This document shows, one piece after another, positions 16,948 to 23,164 of a DNA stretch of 23,164 nucleotides. The number at the start of each line of letters is the position of its first letter. Within the stretch, counting starts at the first letter, position 1. The position numbers and the translations under genes are program-made. Origin of the DNA: a virus; IMG/VR virus record IMGVR_UViG_3300042567_000400, positions 1-23,164 of that record, one strand, 5' to 3'. The notes below the pieces were generated by a model. It saw only the letters and a list, made by a program, of their open reading frames with translations, made no database searches and was not told the origin of the DNA.

Positions 16948-18156
16948 TCAGGACGCGCCACCTCGGAAACACTTGACTGCGTTTTGATCGACGACCGCAC
17001 CGTCTCCACGCCAGGTGACGCGGAAGGTGATGAGGTCGTTTACAAAGCCAACGCTGTCGTCGCGTGCGAAGTCGATGCCACGGACCTGGCGGACGTAGTA
17101 CGCCGATGCCATGTCGCCGAAGAGAACCGACTTTGCGCTGGTGCCGGTGGCAACCACGTCTGGGTTTTCCAGCACGGCGTAGCCGAGCAGCTGATCAGGC
17201 GCGTTGTCCATGAACGACGGCTGCCAGATGTAGCTACCGTTTCCGTCCTTGATCTTGCGAACTGCAGCAACGGTGCTTGCGGCCATTTGAAACGATGCGC
17301 CACGACGTCGATAGGGAGATCCAACCGAGTAGACCAAGTCCACCAGATTCTCGTAAGTCGGAACGCCAGCAACGCCGGTTCCGCCAGTGACGCCGGTGCC
17401 GGCTCCATTGACGATGCCGTTCGGCTGTGTGGTTCCGGTGCCGACGGTGAGTCCAGCGTTGACCGCTGTGCCCATGCCGACTGCAGCCTGGCGGGCGACG
17501 AAGTCAAGCAGGTTGATGCCAGAATCCTCTACCACCTCTCGACTTAATTGGAACGTGGCGGCGTACTTGAACGCACCAAGGGTGACGAACGCTGCGAACG
17601 TCGGGTCAGATTCCGTGATTGCTGTGCCTTCACCGATGATTGCTGGGGAGGTGTAGGTAGCGGTGCGAGGGATCTGAAGAGACTCGCCACTGTTCGTGGT
17701 GAGGATGGTGACGACGTTGCCGTCAAGCATCGGGCCCTGGACGACCAGGTGTTCAACGAGCTGGTCGTAGAACGAGGTCGGCACTGGTGCGCCGGTGCTG
17801 GACTTGGTGATGTCACGCTTATCGAACGAGAACGAACGACGCTCGCCGAGGGCGATTTCACGGATGATGTCGCTGTCTGACTTCTCGGCAGGAGCAGCGG
17901 TGCGAACACCGAAGTCAGCCGGGACGCCGAGAGCGGCGCGTGATTCGTCGATTGCACGCTCGCGTGCTTCGATGTCGATGATGTTCTTGCGACGTGCATC
18001 GAATGCGTCGATGTCGTCGTTCATGCGGGTGAACTGCTCAGCCTCTTCGGCTGAGAGGTCACGGTTCTCGGACGCTGCGTGATCGAGAAGAGCCTTTGCT
18101 TCTTCCCAGGTACGCGCGCGCTGTTCCGAGAGGCGAGTGACGAGTTCGTCAGTCAT
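16948..18156 (-). CDS. HK97-fold major capsid protein
   Basis: A 402-aa protein with AGGAGG upstream of ATG 18156. Residues 1 to about 85 are charged and helical (SEQRARTWEEAKALLDHAAS; FTRMNDDIDAFDARRKNIID), the built-in scaffolding (delta) domain removed by the prohead protease. The capsid fold follows: the VPTSFYDQLVEHLVVQGPML entry, an E-loop-like region with LQIPRTATYTSPAIIGEG, and P/A-domain strands (FKYAATFQLSREVVEDSGIN; AVNAGLTVGTGTTQPNGIV). It ends at YYVRQVRGIDFARDD and TWRGDGAVVDQNAVKC. It forms the icosahedral shell. A strong ribosome-binding site and the hairpin after the gene fit high expression. Confidence 0.95.
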   Translation of the reverse strand: MTDELVTRLSEQRARTWEEAKALLDHAASENRDLSAEEAEQFTRMNDDIDAFDARRKNIIDIEARERAIDESRAALGVPADFGVRTAAPAEKSDSDIIREIALGERRSFSFDKRDITKSSTGAPVPTSFYDQLVEHLVVQGPMLDGNVVTILTTNSGESLQIPRTATYTSPAIIGEGTAITESDPTFAAFVTLGAFKYAATFQLSREVVEDSGINLLDFVARQAAVGMGTAVNAGLTVGTGTTQPNGIVNGAGTGVTGGTGVAGVPTYENLVDLVYSVGSPYRRRGASFQMAASTVAAVRKIKDGNGSYIWQPSFMDNAPDQLLGYAVLENPDVVATGTSAKSVLFGDMASAYYVRQVRGIDFARDDSVGFVNDLITFRVTWRGDGAVVDQNAVKCFRGGAS

Positions 18157-18265
18157 TGGTGCCTCCTGGGCGGTTGGGTTTGGTTAGTGAATGCAGGTGG
18201 TGGTCGATCGGTGGTTGCGCATGGGGGGCGCTCCGGGCGATGGCTCCGAGCTGCAGATTCGATGC

Positions 18266-19006
18266 TCAGCGCTTGGCGTTGAGCTCGAGCATGCGACGAG
18301 CAAGATCGACTGGCAGACCGTCTTCGGTTGCGTCGACTGGCTCGGCGATTTCTTCGGTGTTGCGAACTTGCGCACCTTCTGTGGCGGGGTAGGCGGGGAA
18401 GCCAGTCACCACTGAGACTTCGTGCAGGATGACTTCGCGCAGTTCACGCGAGCTGCCATCTTCTGACCATGAGTCGCCGCCACGAGGCACTGAGAAGCCG
18501 AAGCTCATCGAGTGCACGTCGCCGCGCTGCATGAGGATTGAGAGGTCGCGGCCGTAGGTGGTGTCTGGTAATTCGGCTTCGACGTACAGACCACGATCAT
18601 CTTCGCTGAGCGACAGGGTCGCCGAGCGTGTGCTTGCCAGCACCTGGTCGGTGTTGTGATTCAAGAACATGCGCTTTTCGCTGTCTGATTTGAGCGAGCG
18701 ACGAAACGCACCAGGGGCGATGGTCTCAATGAAGGGCAGCGGCTCCGATGGGGAGTTGAACACTGCGGCGTAACCAGCGAAGCGCATCGGCATCTCGGTG
18801 TCGGCTTCAACAGCTCGAAGCTGCAGGCCGTCGACCTCAACGGTGCGGAACTCGACATCGCGACCACCGATGCGGCGACTCTCGATCTCGACGGCGGTGT
18901 AACGAACAGGGGTTTGTTCGGGCATGGTTTCATCCATTGGCTCGGAGCAAGACCCCTGCGTCTCGCCGTGGTTCAACTCTTCATCGGTCATTGCGATCTC
19001 CATCAT
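18266..19006 (-). CDS. HK97-type prohead protease (U35 family)
   Basis: A 246-aa protein starting MMEIAMTDEELNHGETQG. The protease core starts around RFAGYAAVFNSPSEPLPFIE, then TIAPGAFRRSL. The catalytic His is in MFLNHNTDQVLA and the catalytic Ser in VHSMSFGFSVPRG; the following acidic helix region (LREVILHEVSVVTGFPAYP) is conserved in the family. It should cut the scaffolding domain from the capsid protein during maturation. Its ATG overlaps the TGA of the portal gene. The extra ~60 N-terminal residues are acidic and probably unstructured. About 110 non-coding bases, holding the capsid ribosome-binding site, separate it from the capsid gene. Confidence 0.92.
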   Translation of the reverse strand: MMEIAMTDEELNHGETQGSCSEPMDETMPEQTPVRYTAVEIESRRIGGRDVEFRTVEVDGLQLRAVEADTEMPMRFAGYAAVFNSPSEPLPFIETIAPGAFRRSLKSDSEKRMFLNHNTDQVLASTRSATLSLSEDDRGLYVEAELPDTTYGRDLSILMQRGDVHSMSFGFSVPRGGDSWSEDGSSRELREVILHEVSVVTGFPAYPATEGAQVRNTEEIAEPVDATEDGLPVDLARRMLELNAKR

Positions 19007-20172
19007 CGGATCGGTGGCTCAGCGTCGGTGCCGACTGGCGGTTGCGCTTCGCTTGTGCCTGCGACGATTGCGCCTGGCAAGACCATGACGAAATCGTCAC
19101 CGTTTTCGTAAGGCTCCATGCCTTCACGCTCACGCGCCTCGTTAGGCGTCAAGATGCCCGACATGATTGCGGTCTGATAGGCACGGATTCGTTCGGTGGT
19201 GTTGGCACGAAGGAACGCTGAGGTGTCGAACTTGATCTCGCGAGGTGCAACCATCAGACCGCTCAGCGCCTTCTCGATGCGCACAAGCCACGGCAGCAAC
19301 GTGTAGGTGACGAAGTGCATGCCAGCGGACTCGTTGTTCTGGTAGGTCTGTGAGTCGCCGCGTGCGCCGATCATGTAGTTCGGAACTCGAAAGATGCGCG
19401 CAATGTCGTTGATCGTCTGCTCACGAGACTCGGCAAGTTCCATGTCCTGGGCCGAAGCGGTGATCGGCTTCCACTTCATGCCGTTAGTGAGAACGGCTGG
19501 TCGACGCTTGCGGCGGTGTGAGGTTTCCCACGTTGCCTGCAGAACCTTCGCTTGGTCGGTGGTCATGTCGCCGTCGACTTCGAGCACCGACGAAGGCGTT
19601 GCGCCTTCGGAGTACCACTGATTGACGAAGCGTGCCTGAGCGAGTGCGAGGCCGATGGTGTTGCGCTGCATCTCGATCGGTGACAGACCGACTGCAGATT
19701 GCGGCGGTGTCCACCAGCGCAAGTGCAGCATGTTGTTCAGATCGATGACGATGCCGTTCGTCGTGTAGTACCGCTGGCGGTTGACGATGTTGACCTGCAC
19801 GTTCGTAGGGTGCAGAGGTGTCAGCGTGAGTGGTGCGTTCGTGTTCACGTCTCGGTCGACGTAGATGTACGCGTTGCCGTGCAAGGCAAGCGAGGTCACG
19901 ATCATGTGGATGAGTTCGTACTGCGTGTGCTCGGTCGAGCTGTCGATCCACTTCGGGATCGGCACCGGCTCGGTGCGATCGCCAACGTGGCGGATGCCAC
20001 GCATGGGCAGCGACGCGACAGAGTCGGCGATCAGCGACACACACGCCATGAGGGCAGTGACCTCAAGGGCGGTGGATTCGGTGATTGCTTCGCCTGACCA
20101 GTTCGTCGTCGGCAGCCAGACAGAGGTGCGCACGGGGTCAGGGTTGAGCGCGCGTTTTGCAAAGAGACTCAT
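19003..20172 (-). CDS. HK97-type portal protein
   Basis: A 389-aa protein. Family features in order: VTALMACVSLIADSVASLPM (wing start), LIHMIVTSLALHGNAYIYVD, NMLHLRWWTPPQSAVGLSPI (stem/clip region), FVNQWYSEGATPSSVLE, RREVPNYMIG-like IARIFRVPNYMIGARGD and ANTTERIRAYQTAIMSGILT. These are the phage_portal family signatures. It forms the dodecameric ring at the capsid vertex through which DNA enters. The length is typical. ATGA overlaps join it both to the 47-aa membrane peptide before it and to the protease after it. Confidence 0.95.
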   Translation of the reverse strand: MSLFAKRALNPDPVRTSVWLPTTNWSGEAITESTALEVTALMACVSLIADSVASLPMRGIRHVGDRTEPVPIPKWIDSSTEHTQYELIHMIVTSLALHGNAYIYVDRDVNTNAPLTLTPLHPTNVQVNIVNRQRYYTTNGIVIDLNNMLHLRWWTPPQSAVGLSPIEMQRNTIGLALAQARFVNQWYSEGATPSSVLEVDGDMTTDQAKVLQATWETSHRRKRRPAVLTNGMKWKPITASAQDMELAESREQTINDIARIFRVPNYMIGARGDSQTYQNNESAGMHFVTYTLLPWLVRIEKALSGLMVAPREIKFDTSAFLRANTTERIRAYQTAIMSGILTPNEAREREGMEPYENGDDFVMVLPGAIVAGTSEAQPPVGTDAEPPIR

Positions 20173-20312
20173 CGGTTAGCCACCAAGAATGAAGCGCAGA
20201 TCGCCAGCACGCCGGCGGCGATCAATGCGGCAGGGATTGAAAGCATCGCGACACCAGCCACGATGAGTGCAGCGCCGATGAGCTCGACGATGGTGGTGAG
20301 TAGTTCACTCAT
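20169..20312 (-). CDS. 47-residue membrane peptide between terminase and portal
   Basis: ATG at 20312 lies inside the end of the terminase gene (overlap of eight bases) and the TGA overlaps the portal ATG. The sequence MSELLTTIVELIGAALIVAG followed by VAMLSIPAALIAAGVLAI is two hydrophobic helices or one long bent one, ending CASFLVANR. The exact fit between two certain genes with overlaps at both ends supports it. Small hydrophobic genes at this place occur in some actinophages, with unknown role. Being made with head genes, it may link capsid assembly to the membrane or act as an early holin-like peptide. Confidence 0.65.
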   Translation of the reverse strand: MSELLTTIVELIGAALIVAGVAMLSIPAALIAAGVLAICASFLVANR

Positions 20313-21774
20313 CAGTCATGCTCCAAGGGTCGACGATCTGCGGGGTTCCCTGCGGGCGCAGCTCGGGCGCAACGTGCGCCTGCAGTGCAAGAGTTGCGGC
20401 GACTAGTGGTGATACGTCGACGCTGTTGTCGCGTCGATGCCATGCCCACGCATCGCCGAGGTTTCGTTTCTTTGATCCAGCGACCGCTGCGTTCAGCGGC
20501 ACCTGGTCGATGTGGCGCAAGCGCCCTTGCGTTGCGAGGTCGTAGAACTTGCCACAGCCAGCAACCATCTGCCGTGTGCCGACTTCGACGATCTGCAAGC
20601 CCATGTTGCGAAGATCAGACACCAGCGAGTTCGCCCCGGAGACGGGGTCGATCACAATGCTGCGGTACTTGCGCACACGATCTTCGGCGGCGAACCAGTC
20701 CAGCACCCATGAGGTTCCTGGTCGGTTGCCGATTACTTCGACATGGGCTGCGCCATCTGAGCGAGTGCCAGCGGCGCACAGTGATGCCATCGATCGTGAT
20801 GGCGTGACATCGAGGGCGATGGTCGGCTGGTCAGCGATCGCGCTCGAGGTGTCAGCGCAGGCTTTCCAGTCGTCTTCGCTGATGATCTGCCACGGTGCAG
20901 CAGCTGCTCGATCTTGGCGTTGGTTCAGATACGCGCGCCGGAACTCGGGCTCACGCATTGACTCAAAGTCAGAGCGGATCGCTTCGATCGGCACGGTGAT
21001 GCCGAGCGCCGGCATGCAGGCACGCCAAGTGTCGGGGTCGCTGATCTCAGCGTCTTCGGGTGCTGACCATTCAAAGAATGCGACCGAAGAGGTCTGCCCT
21101 GACGAGGCGCGCATGCGTCCGTCGTCGATCTTCTCGTTCAGGTAGAGCGAGTCTTCGGTGCCGGCAGTAGAGACGATCCACAACTGAGGCTGCGGGCGCG
21201 TGACCATTGCCGGTTTCATTGCTTGCTCAAGGCGGTCGTCGACGTAACTGAACGCTTCGTCGAGCACGCCTAGGTCAGCCTGTGCGCCGTGGCCGGCGCT
21301 TTCGGTGGTTGCCAGCAGCGACCAGATCGAGCCGTTGTTCCAGCGAATTGCTTCGCTGCCGTTGGTGCGTCGCACCTGAATCAGCGGCGCAAGTGCCGAA
21401 CGCTCAAGAACGGGGACGTGTTCGTCTTCCCACTTGAGTCGTGCATCTTTGCCAGTTTGAGCGGTGTAGAAGATTCGCTGCCGGTCACCCATTGCGATGC
21501 AGCGGTGAGTCATCGCCGCCAGCATCAGCGTCGTCTTGCCCGACTGGCGAGGAACAGTGAGCCGCACTTCGCGATACGCGAGACGGCCAGTCTCTTCGTC
21601 AAGTTCGTAGGCGATGTCGGCAACAAGTCGCTGCCACGGCATCAAAGGTGTGCCGAGAAGCTCAGCGATCTGCGCGACTTTCCCACCGAGCGTTGGGCGG
21701 TCGGTTCGTGGAGTCGACCACCGGGGTGGACAGTTCTGCCAAGAAGCGACCGAGCTCGTCATTGGTGTCGCCAT
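20305..21774 (-). CDS. terL: Terminase large subunit
   Basis: About 489 aa from ATG 21774, chosen because GGAAGG lies 8 bases upstream; the next Met (21762) has no site. After the PPRWSTPRTDRPTLGGKVAQ entry comes the ATPase domain, with Walker A VPRQSGKTT (residues about 74-82) and Walker B LGVLDEAF (Asp172-Glu173). The nuclease domain carries ALDVTPSRS, SIVIDPVSGAN and the NLGDAWAW segment, giving the three acidic metal ligands of the RNase-H-like fold. It packages DNA into the prohead through the portal and cuts the genome. The gene overlaps the small terminase gene by about 113 bases, a large overlap for this pair. Confidence 0.95.
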   Translation of the reverse strand: MATPMTSSVASWQNCPPRWSTPRTDRPTLGGKVAQIAELLGTPLMPWQRLVADIAYELDEETGRLAYREVRLTVPRQSGKTTLMLAAMTHRCIAMGDRQRIFYTAQTGKDARLKWEDEHVPVLERSALAPLIQVRRTNGSEAIRWNNGSIWSLLATTESAGHGAQADLGVLDEAFSYVDDRLEQAMKPAMVTRPQPQLWIVSTAGTEDSLYLNEKIDDGRMRASSGQTSSVAFFEWSAPEDAEISDPDTWRACMPALGITVPIEAIRSDFESMREPEFRRAYLNQRQDRAAAAPWQIISEDDWKACADTSSAIADQPTIALDVTPSRSMASLCAAGTRSDGAAHVEVIGNRPGTSWVLDWFAAEDRVRKYRSIVIDPVSGANSLVSDLRNMGLQIVEVGTRQMVAGCGKFYDLATQGRLRHIDQVPLNAAVAGSKKRNLGDAWAWHRRDNSVDVSPLVAATLALQAHVAPELRPQGTPQIVDPWSMTDE

Positions 21775-21967
21775 TGCCGCGACCTTCCAGTTCTGACAGC
21801 GTTGCCCGTAGTTCACGCGAGATGGCCGCTGTCGCCATGCCCGCATCGCCGTCAAGCGCTTTCGCAAGAGTCACCGCAAGGCGACCGCGCGCGTCATCAA
21901 CGACAGAGATCTCTAACTGGCGCAACGTAGAGCGCACAGCTTTCTCGTTCGGCCCTTGTGTGGCCAT
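21662..21967 (-). CDS. terS: Terminase small subunit
   Basis: A 101-aa protein with GGAG upstream of ATG 21967. It begins MATQGPNEKAVRSTLRQLEI and has two helical stretches (RGRLAVTLAKALDGDAGMAT; AAISRELRATLSELEGRGN), ending with the ELSTPVVDSTNRP segment that recurs at the C-terminus of small terminases next to this type of large subunit. It would recognise the packaging site and hand DNA to the large subunit. It is shorter than average and lacks an evident N-terminal HTH, so the DNA-binding mode is unclear. The last 38 codons overlap the start of the large subunit in another frame. Confidence 0.8.
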   Translation of the reverse strand: MATQGPNEKAVRSTLRQLEISVVDDARGRLAVTLAKALDGDAGMATAAISRELRATLSELEGRGNGDTNDELGRFLAELSTPVVDSTNRPPNARWESRADR

Positions 21968-21977
21968 GTTGCTCCGA

Positions 21978-22538
21978 TCAGATCGGCAGCGTGCCGATCC
22001 ACTCGTTGAGATCGGCGAACGCTGTTGCGCATTTGCGCCAGCGCTGAGCAGTGACGGTCATGTAGCGGCCGGTGCCGTAGACCTCGACGCCGCCGGCTTT
22101 GCGACCTTTGTCGATGTCGGCAAGTCCCCACACATGCAAGCCATCGCCGCTTGGCGAGACTTCGATGTAGGTGTCGGGCACGCCGGCGATGATGTCTTTT
22201 GCCCAGGGTAGAAGTCGGCCACGACCGTCAAGGCAGTGATCGATGTCGACACACGCGATGCGGTCGGCGTTAGTGAGCACAAAGCCGAAGCCTGCGCCGA
22301 TCTGCGATGCAGCTGCAGTGTCGAAGTCGCACCAGGTCGAAGGGTTCGTCGAACTGGCGTTGTCACCATTTGTGGTGAGCGGCACCTTCGTCGGTGAGTA
22401 GCGCACCCAGCGGTCGATGATGCGCAGCTGCTCGGCCGGAAGCGCTCGATGCGCAGCGACTCGGCAGCGGCTTGAGCAGAAGACGGTGTCGCCACGACGG
22501 ACGACAGGCAACGAGCTCGAGCAGTGGGCGCAGGTCAT
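21978..22538 (-). CDS. Primase-polymerase (AEP/prim-pol)-like protein
   Basis: A 186-aa protein from ATG 22538. The N-terminus is a zinc ribbon: Cys3, Cys6, Cys21 and Cys25 (MTCAHCSS; VFCSSRC). A compact archaeo-eukaryotic primase-like core follows: WVRYSPTKVPLTTNGDNASS, GFGFVLTNADRIACVDIDHC with the metal-binding Asp98 and Asp100, and EVSPSGDGLHVWG with His135. The core closes with the GVEVYGTGRYMTVT strand. This is the bifunctional DNA primase/polymerase N-terminal domain alone, without a helicase part. It sits next to the terminase genes and not among replication genes. It could prime or repair DNA ends; activity is inferred from motifs. An upstream in-frame extension to 22628 is possible but a promoter lies in it. 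Confidence 0.75.
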   Translation of the reverse strand: MTCAHCSSSLPVVRRGDTVFCSSRCRVAAHRALPAEQLRIIDRWVRYSPTKVPLTTNGDNASSTNPSTWCDFDTAAASQIGAGFGFVLTNADRIACVDIDHCLDGRGRLLPWAKDIIAGVPDTYIEVSPSGDGLHVWGLADIDKGRKAGGVEVYGTGRYMTVTAQRWRKCATAFADLNEWIGTLPI

Positions 22539-22544
22539 GGGCGA

Positions 22545-22580
22545 ATTGTAGCCCGTAACGGGTAACGGCTGCACGCTTCT
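22545..22580 (-). promoter_or_regulatory. Putative leaderless promoter with tandem repeat
   Basis: TACAAT (22550-22545), one base from the sigma-70 -10 consensus, lies six bases before the prim-pol ATG at 22538, so the transcript would begin at or next to the start codon. There is no convincing -35 at 16-18 bases. Instead CGTTAC occurs twice in tandem (22567-22555 on this strand), including the palindrome CCCGTaACGGG, which could be an activator or repressor site in the place of a -35. Confidence 0.5.
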
Positions 22581-22819
22581 GACGTGGGACTCTGGAACCG
22601 TTTTCCGATGCTCGGACAAACTCCGCACAGGTTGGCCCAGGAGCGCCTGCCAGTGGTTCGGCTAAGTGGTTTTGCATGAGCAGGCACAGCGATCGAGCTG
22701 CGTGGCTGCTAGGGTGCTCTCAGTCCCAACTCCCCCGGCAACGCCGTGGGGGGGAATGTCAGGGGGACATGGGGTAGTTCTGGTGCGGATCACAGAAAAA
22801 CGACCCGGTACGGGGGGTC
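22581..22819. other. Structured non-coding stretch, candidate packaging (cos/pac) region
   Basis: About 240 bases with no supported gene between HNH endonuclease and prim-pol. It holds CCCCCGGC-AAC-GCCG followed by a G-run (22732-22754), able to form a GC-rich hairpin, and next to it ATGTC/GACAT (22756-22770) around a G5 run. Several further G-runs occur between 22750 and 22830. Phages with an HNH gene beside the terminase usually have their cos site close by, so this is the best candidate. No cleavage site can be pointed out. Confidence 0.35.
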
Positions 22820-23077
22820 TCACCATGCTCTCGAGGTCGGCAGCGGCCGAGCGCCGGTTGGCATTCGTGCGCCGCGTGACGAGTTGCATGATCTATGTGC
22901 AGCAGCGACGTTGTCGGGGGACTCCCCCAAGTGTGGAGCAACTGACAGCGGGATGATGTGGTCGACTGTGTCTGCGCCAGGTTGACCGCACAGCCAGCAG
23001 ATGTCTGACTGCTCGAGCACACGCAGCCGTAGCCGCTTCCATGCTCGAGTCGATCTTCCGATGTAGCGATCAGTCAT
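22820..23077 (-). CDS. HNH endonuclease
   Basis: An 85-aa protein from ATG 23077; a TTG eight codons upstream is less likely. Motifs: Cys27-x-x-Cys30 (ICWLCGQPG), then Asp39-His40 (TVDHIIPLS), then NVAAAHRSCNSSRG with Asn56, His61 and Cys64. These form the HNH beta-beta-alpha metal site plus a structural zinc (two Cys pairs). Small HNH proteins encoded beside the terminase genes take part in cos cleavage and DNA packaging together with the terminase (known for HK97-like phages). The basic N-terminal helix (RSTRAWKRLRLRVLEQ) fits DNA binding. It is the first gene of the late region on this strand. Confidence 0.85.
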   Translation of the reverse strand: MTDRYIGRSTRAWKRLRLRVLEQSDICWLCGQPGADTVDHIIPLSVAPHLGESPDNVAAAHRSCNSSRGARMPTGARPLPTSRAW

Positions 23078-23102
23078 GTCGACTCGCAGTGTGTACGACA
23101 AA

Positions 23103-23129
23103 GGCGTCGCCGCTTGTGCGGTCGACGCC
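23103..23129 (-). terminator. Hairpin upstream of the HNH gene
   Basis: On the minus strand GGCGTCG-A-CCGC, loop ACAA, GCGGCGACGCC (23129-23103) form an 11-bp stem with a single bulged A, followed by TTTGT. It looks like an intrinsic terminator that would isolate the late operon from transcription entering on the right. It could also be part of the genome-end region. Beyond it, 23130-23164 shows no gene. Confidence 0.5.
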
Positions 23130-23164
23130 TAGTTGACGCACAGGGTACACGCCCTAGTGGGTGC

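Noticed and set aside
22662-22889. A 75-codon minus-strand open frame after the HNH gene
   Set aside because: Its first part is out-of-frame HNH coding sequence and the rest crosses the G-rich structured region; no motif and no ribosome-binding site.
23144-23150. Another GGTACAC copy as a further integrase arm site
   Set aside because: It is a single copy far from attP with no partner at 10-12 bases, so chance is the simpler explanation.
1-23164. CRISPR arrays, insertion sequences or transposases
   Set aside because: No regularly spaced repeats, transposase motifs or terminal inverted repeats with target duplications were seen.

Overview
The window is a stretch of a temperate siphovirus genome (HK97-type capsid, long non-contractile tail). 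A WhiB-like gene on the left edge, an r1t-type holin, DUF2746 and DUF6378 proteins and a moderately high GC content point to an actinobacterial host. No LysB-type mycolylarabinogalactan esterase gene is seen beside the endolysin, which suggests a host without a mycolate envelope (inference). The exact host cannot be named from the sequence. Almost every gene lies on the minus strand, so the conventional phage map is the reverse complement of this window.

Read from right to left, the late region begins with an HNH endonuclease (22820-23077) and a structured gap that is a candidate packaging site. A small primase-polymerase-like protein, the small and large terminase subunits, a 47-residue membrane peptide, portal, prohead protease and major capsid protein follow. 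A large hairpin sits just after the capsid gene. Next come a GT4 glycosyltransferase and a methyltransferase inserted between head and neck genes. After them are three neck/connector genes, the major tail protein, two tail-assembly chaperones joined by a canonical -1 frameshift signal, a gp10-like protein, the tape measure, a minor tail protein and two tandem paralogous tail-tip proteins.

The lysis and accessory block (4055-7422) holds an amidase endolysin, a DUF2746 membrane protein, a metallophosphoesterase, a DUF6378 protein, a small membrane protein, a proteasome/HslV-like Ntn hydrolase and a holin. It ends at a perfect 13-bp inverted repeat (3911-3954) shared with a lone rightward 49-aa gene.

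The lysogeny block lies at 1.3-3.7 kb. The attP holds the 3' half of a tRNA-Leu(UAA) plus its terminator, flanked by paired GGTACAC arm-type repeats. Because phage genes lie on both sides, this looks like attP in unintegrated phage DNA, not an attL or attR. Next to it are a tyrosine integrase, a candidate ORF carrying a C15/G15 homopolymer, a rightward Cro/CI-like repressor, and a divergent operator region with an apparently leaderless leftward promoter.

That promoter feeds a tightly overlapping leftward early operon: excisionase-like HTH, zinc-binding protein, two tiny membrane proteins, a resolvase-like nuclease, a coiled-coil protein and WhiB. All functional names come from motif and family recognition by eye; no database search was run.
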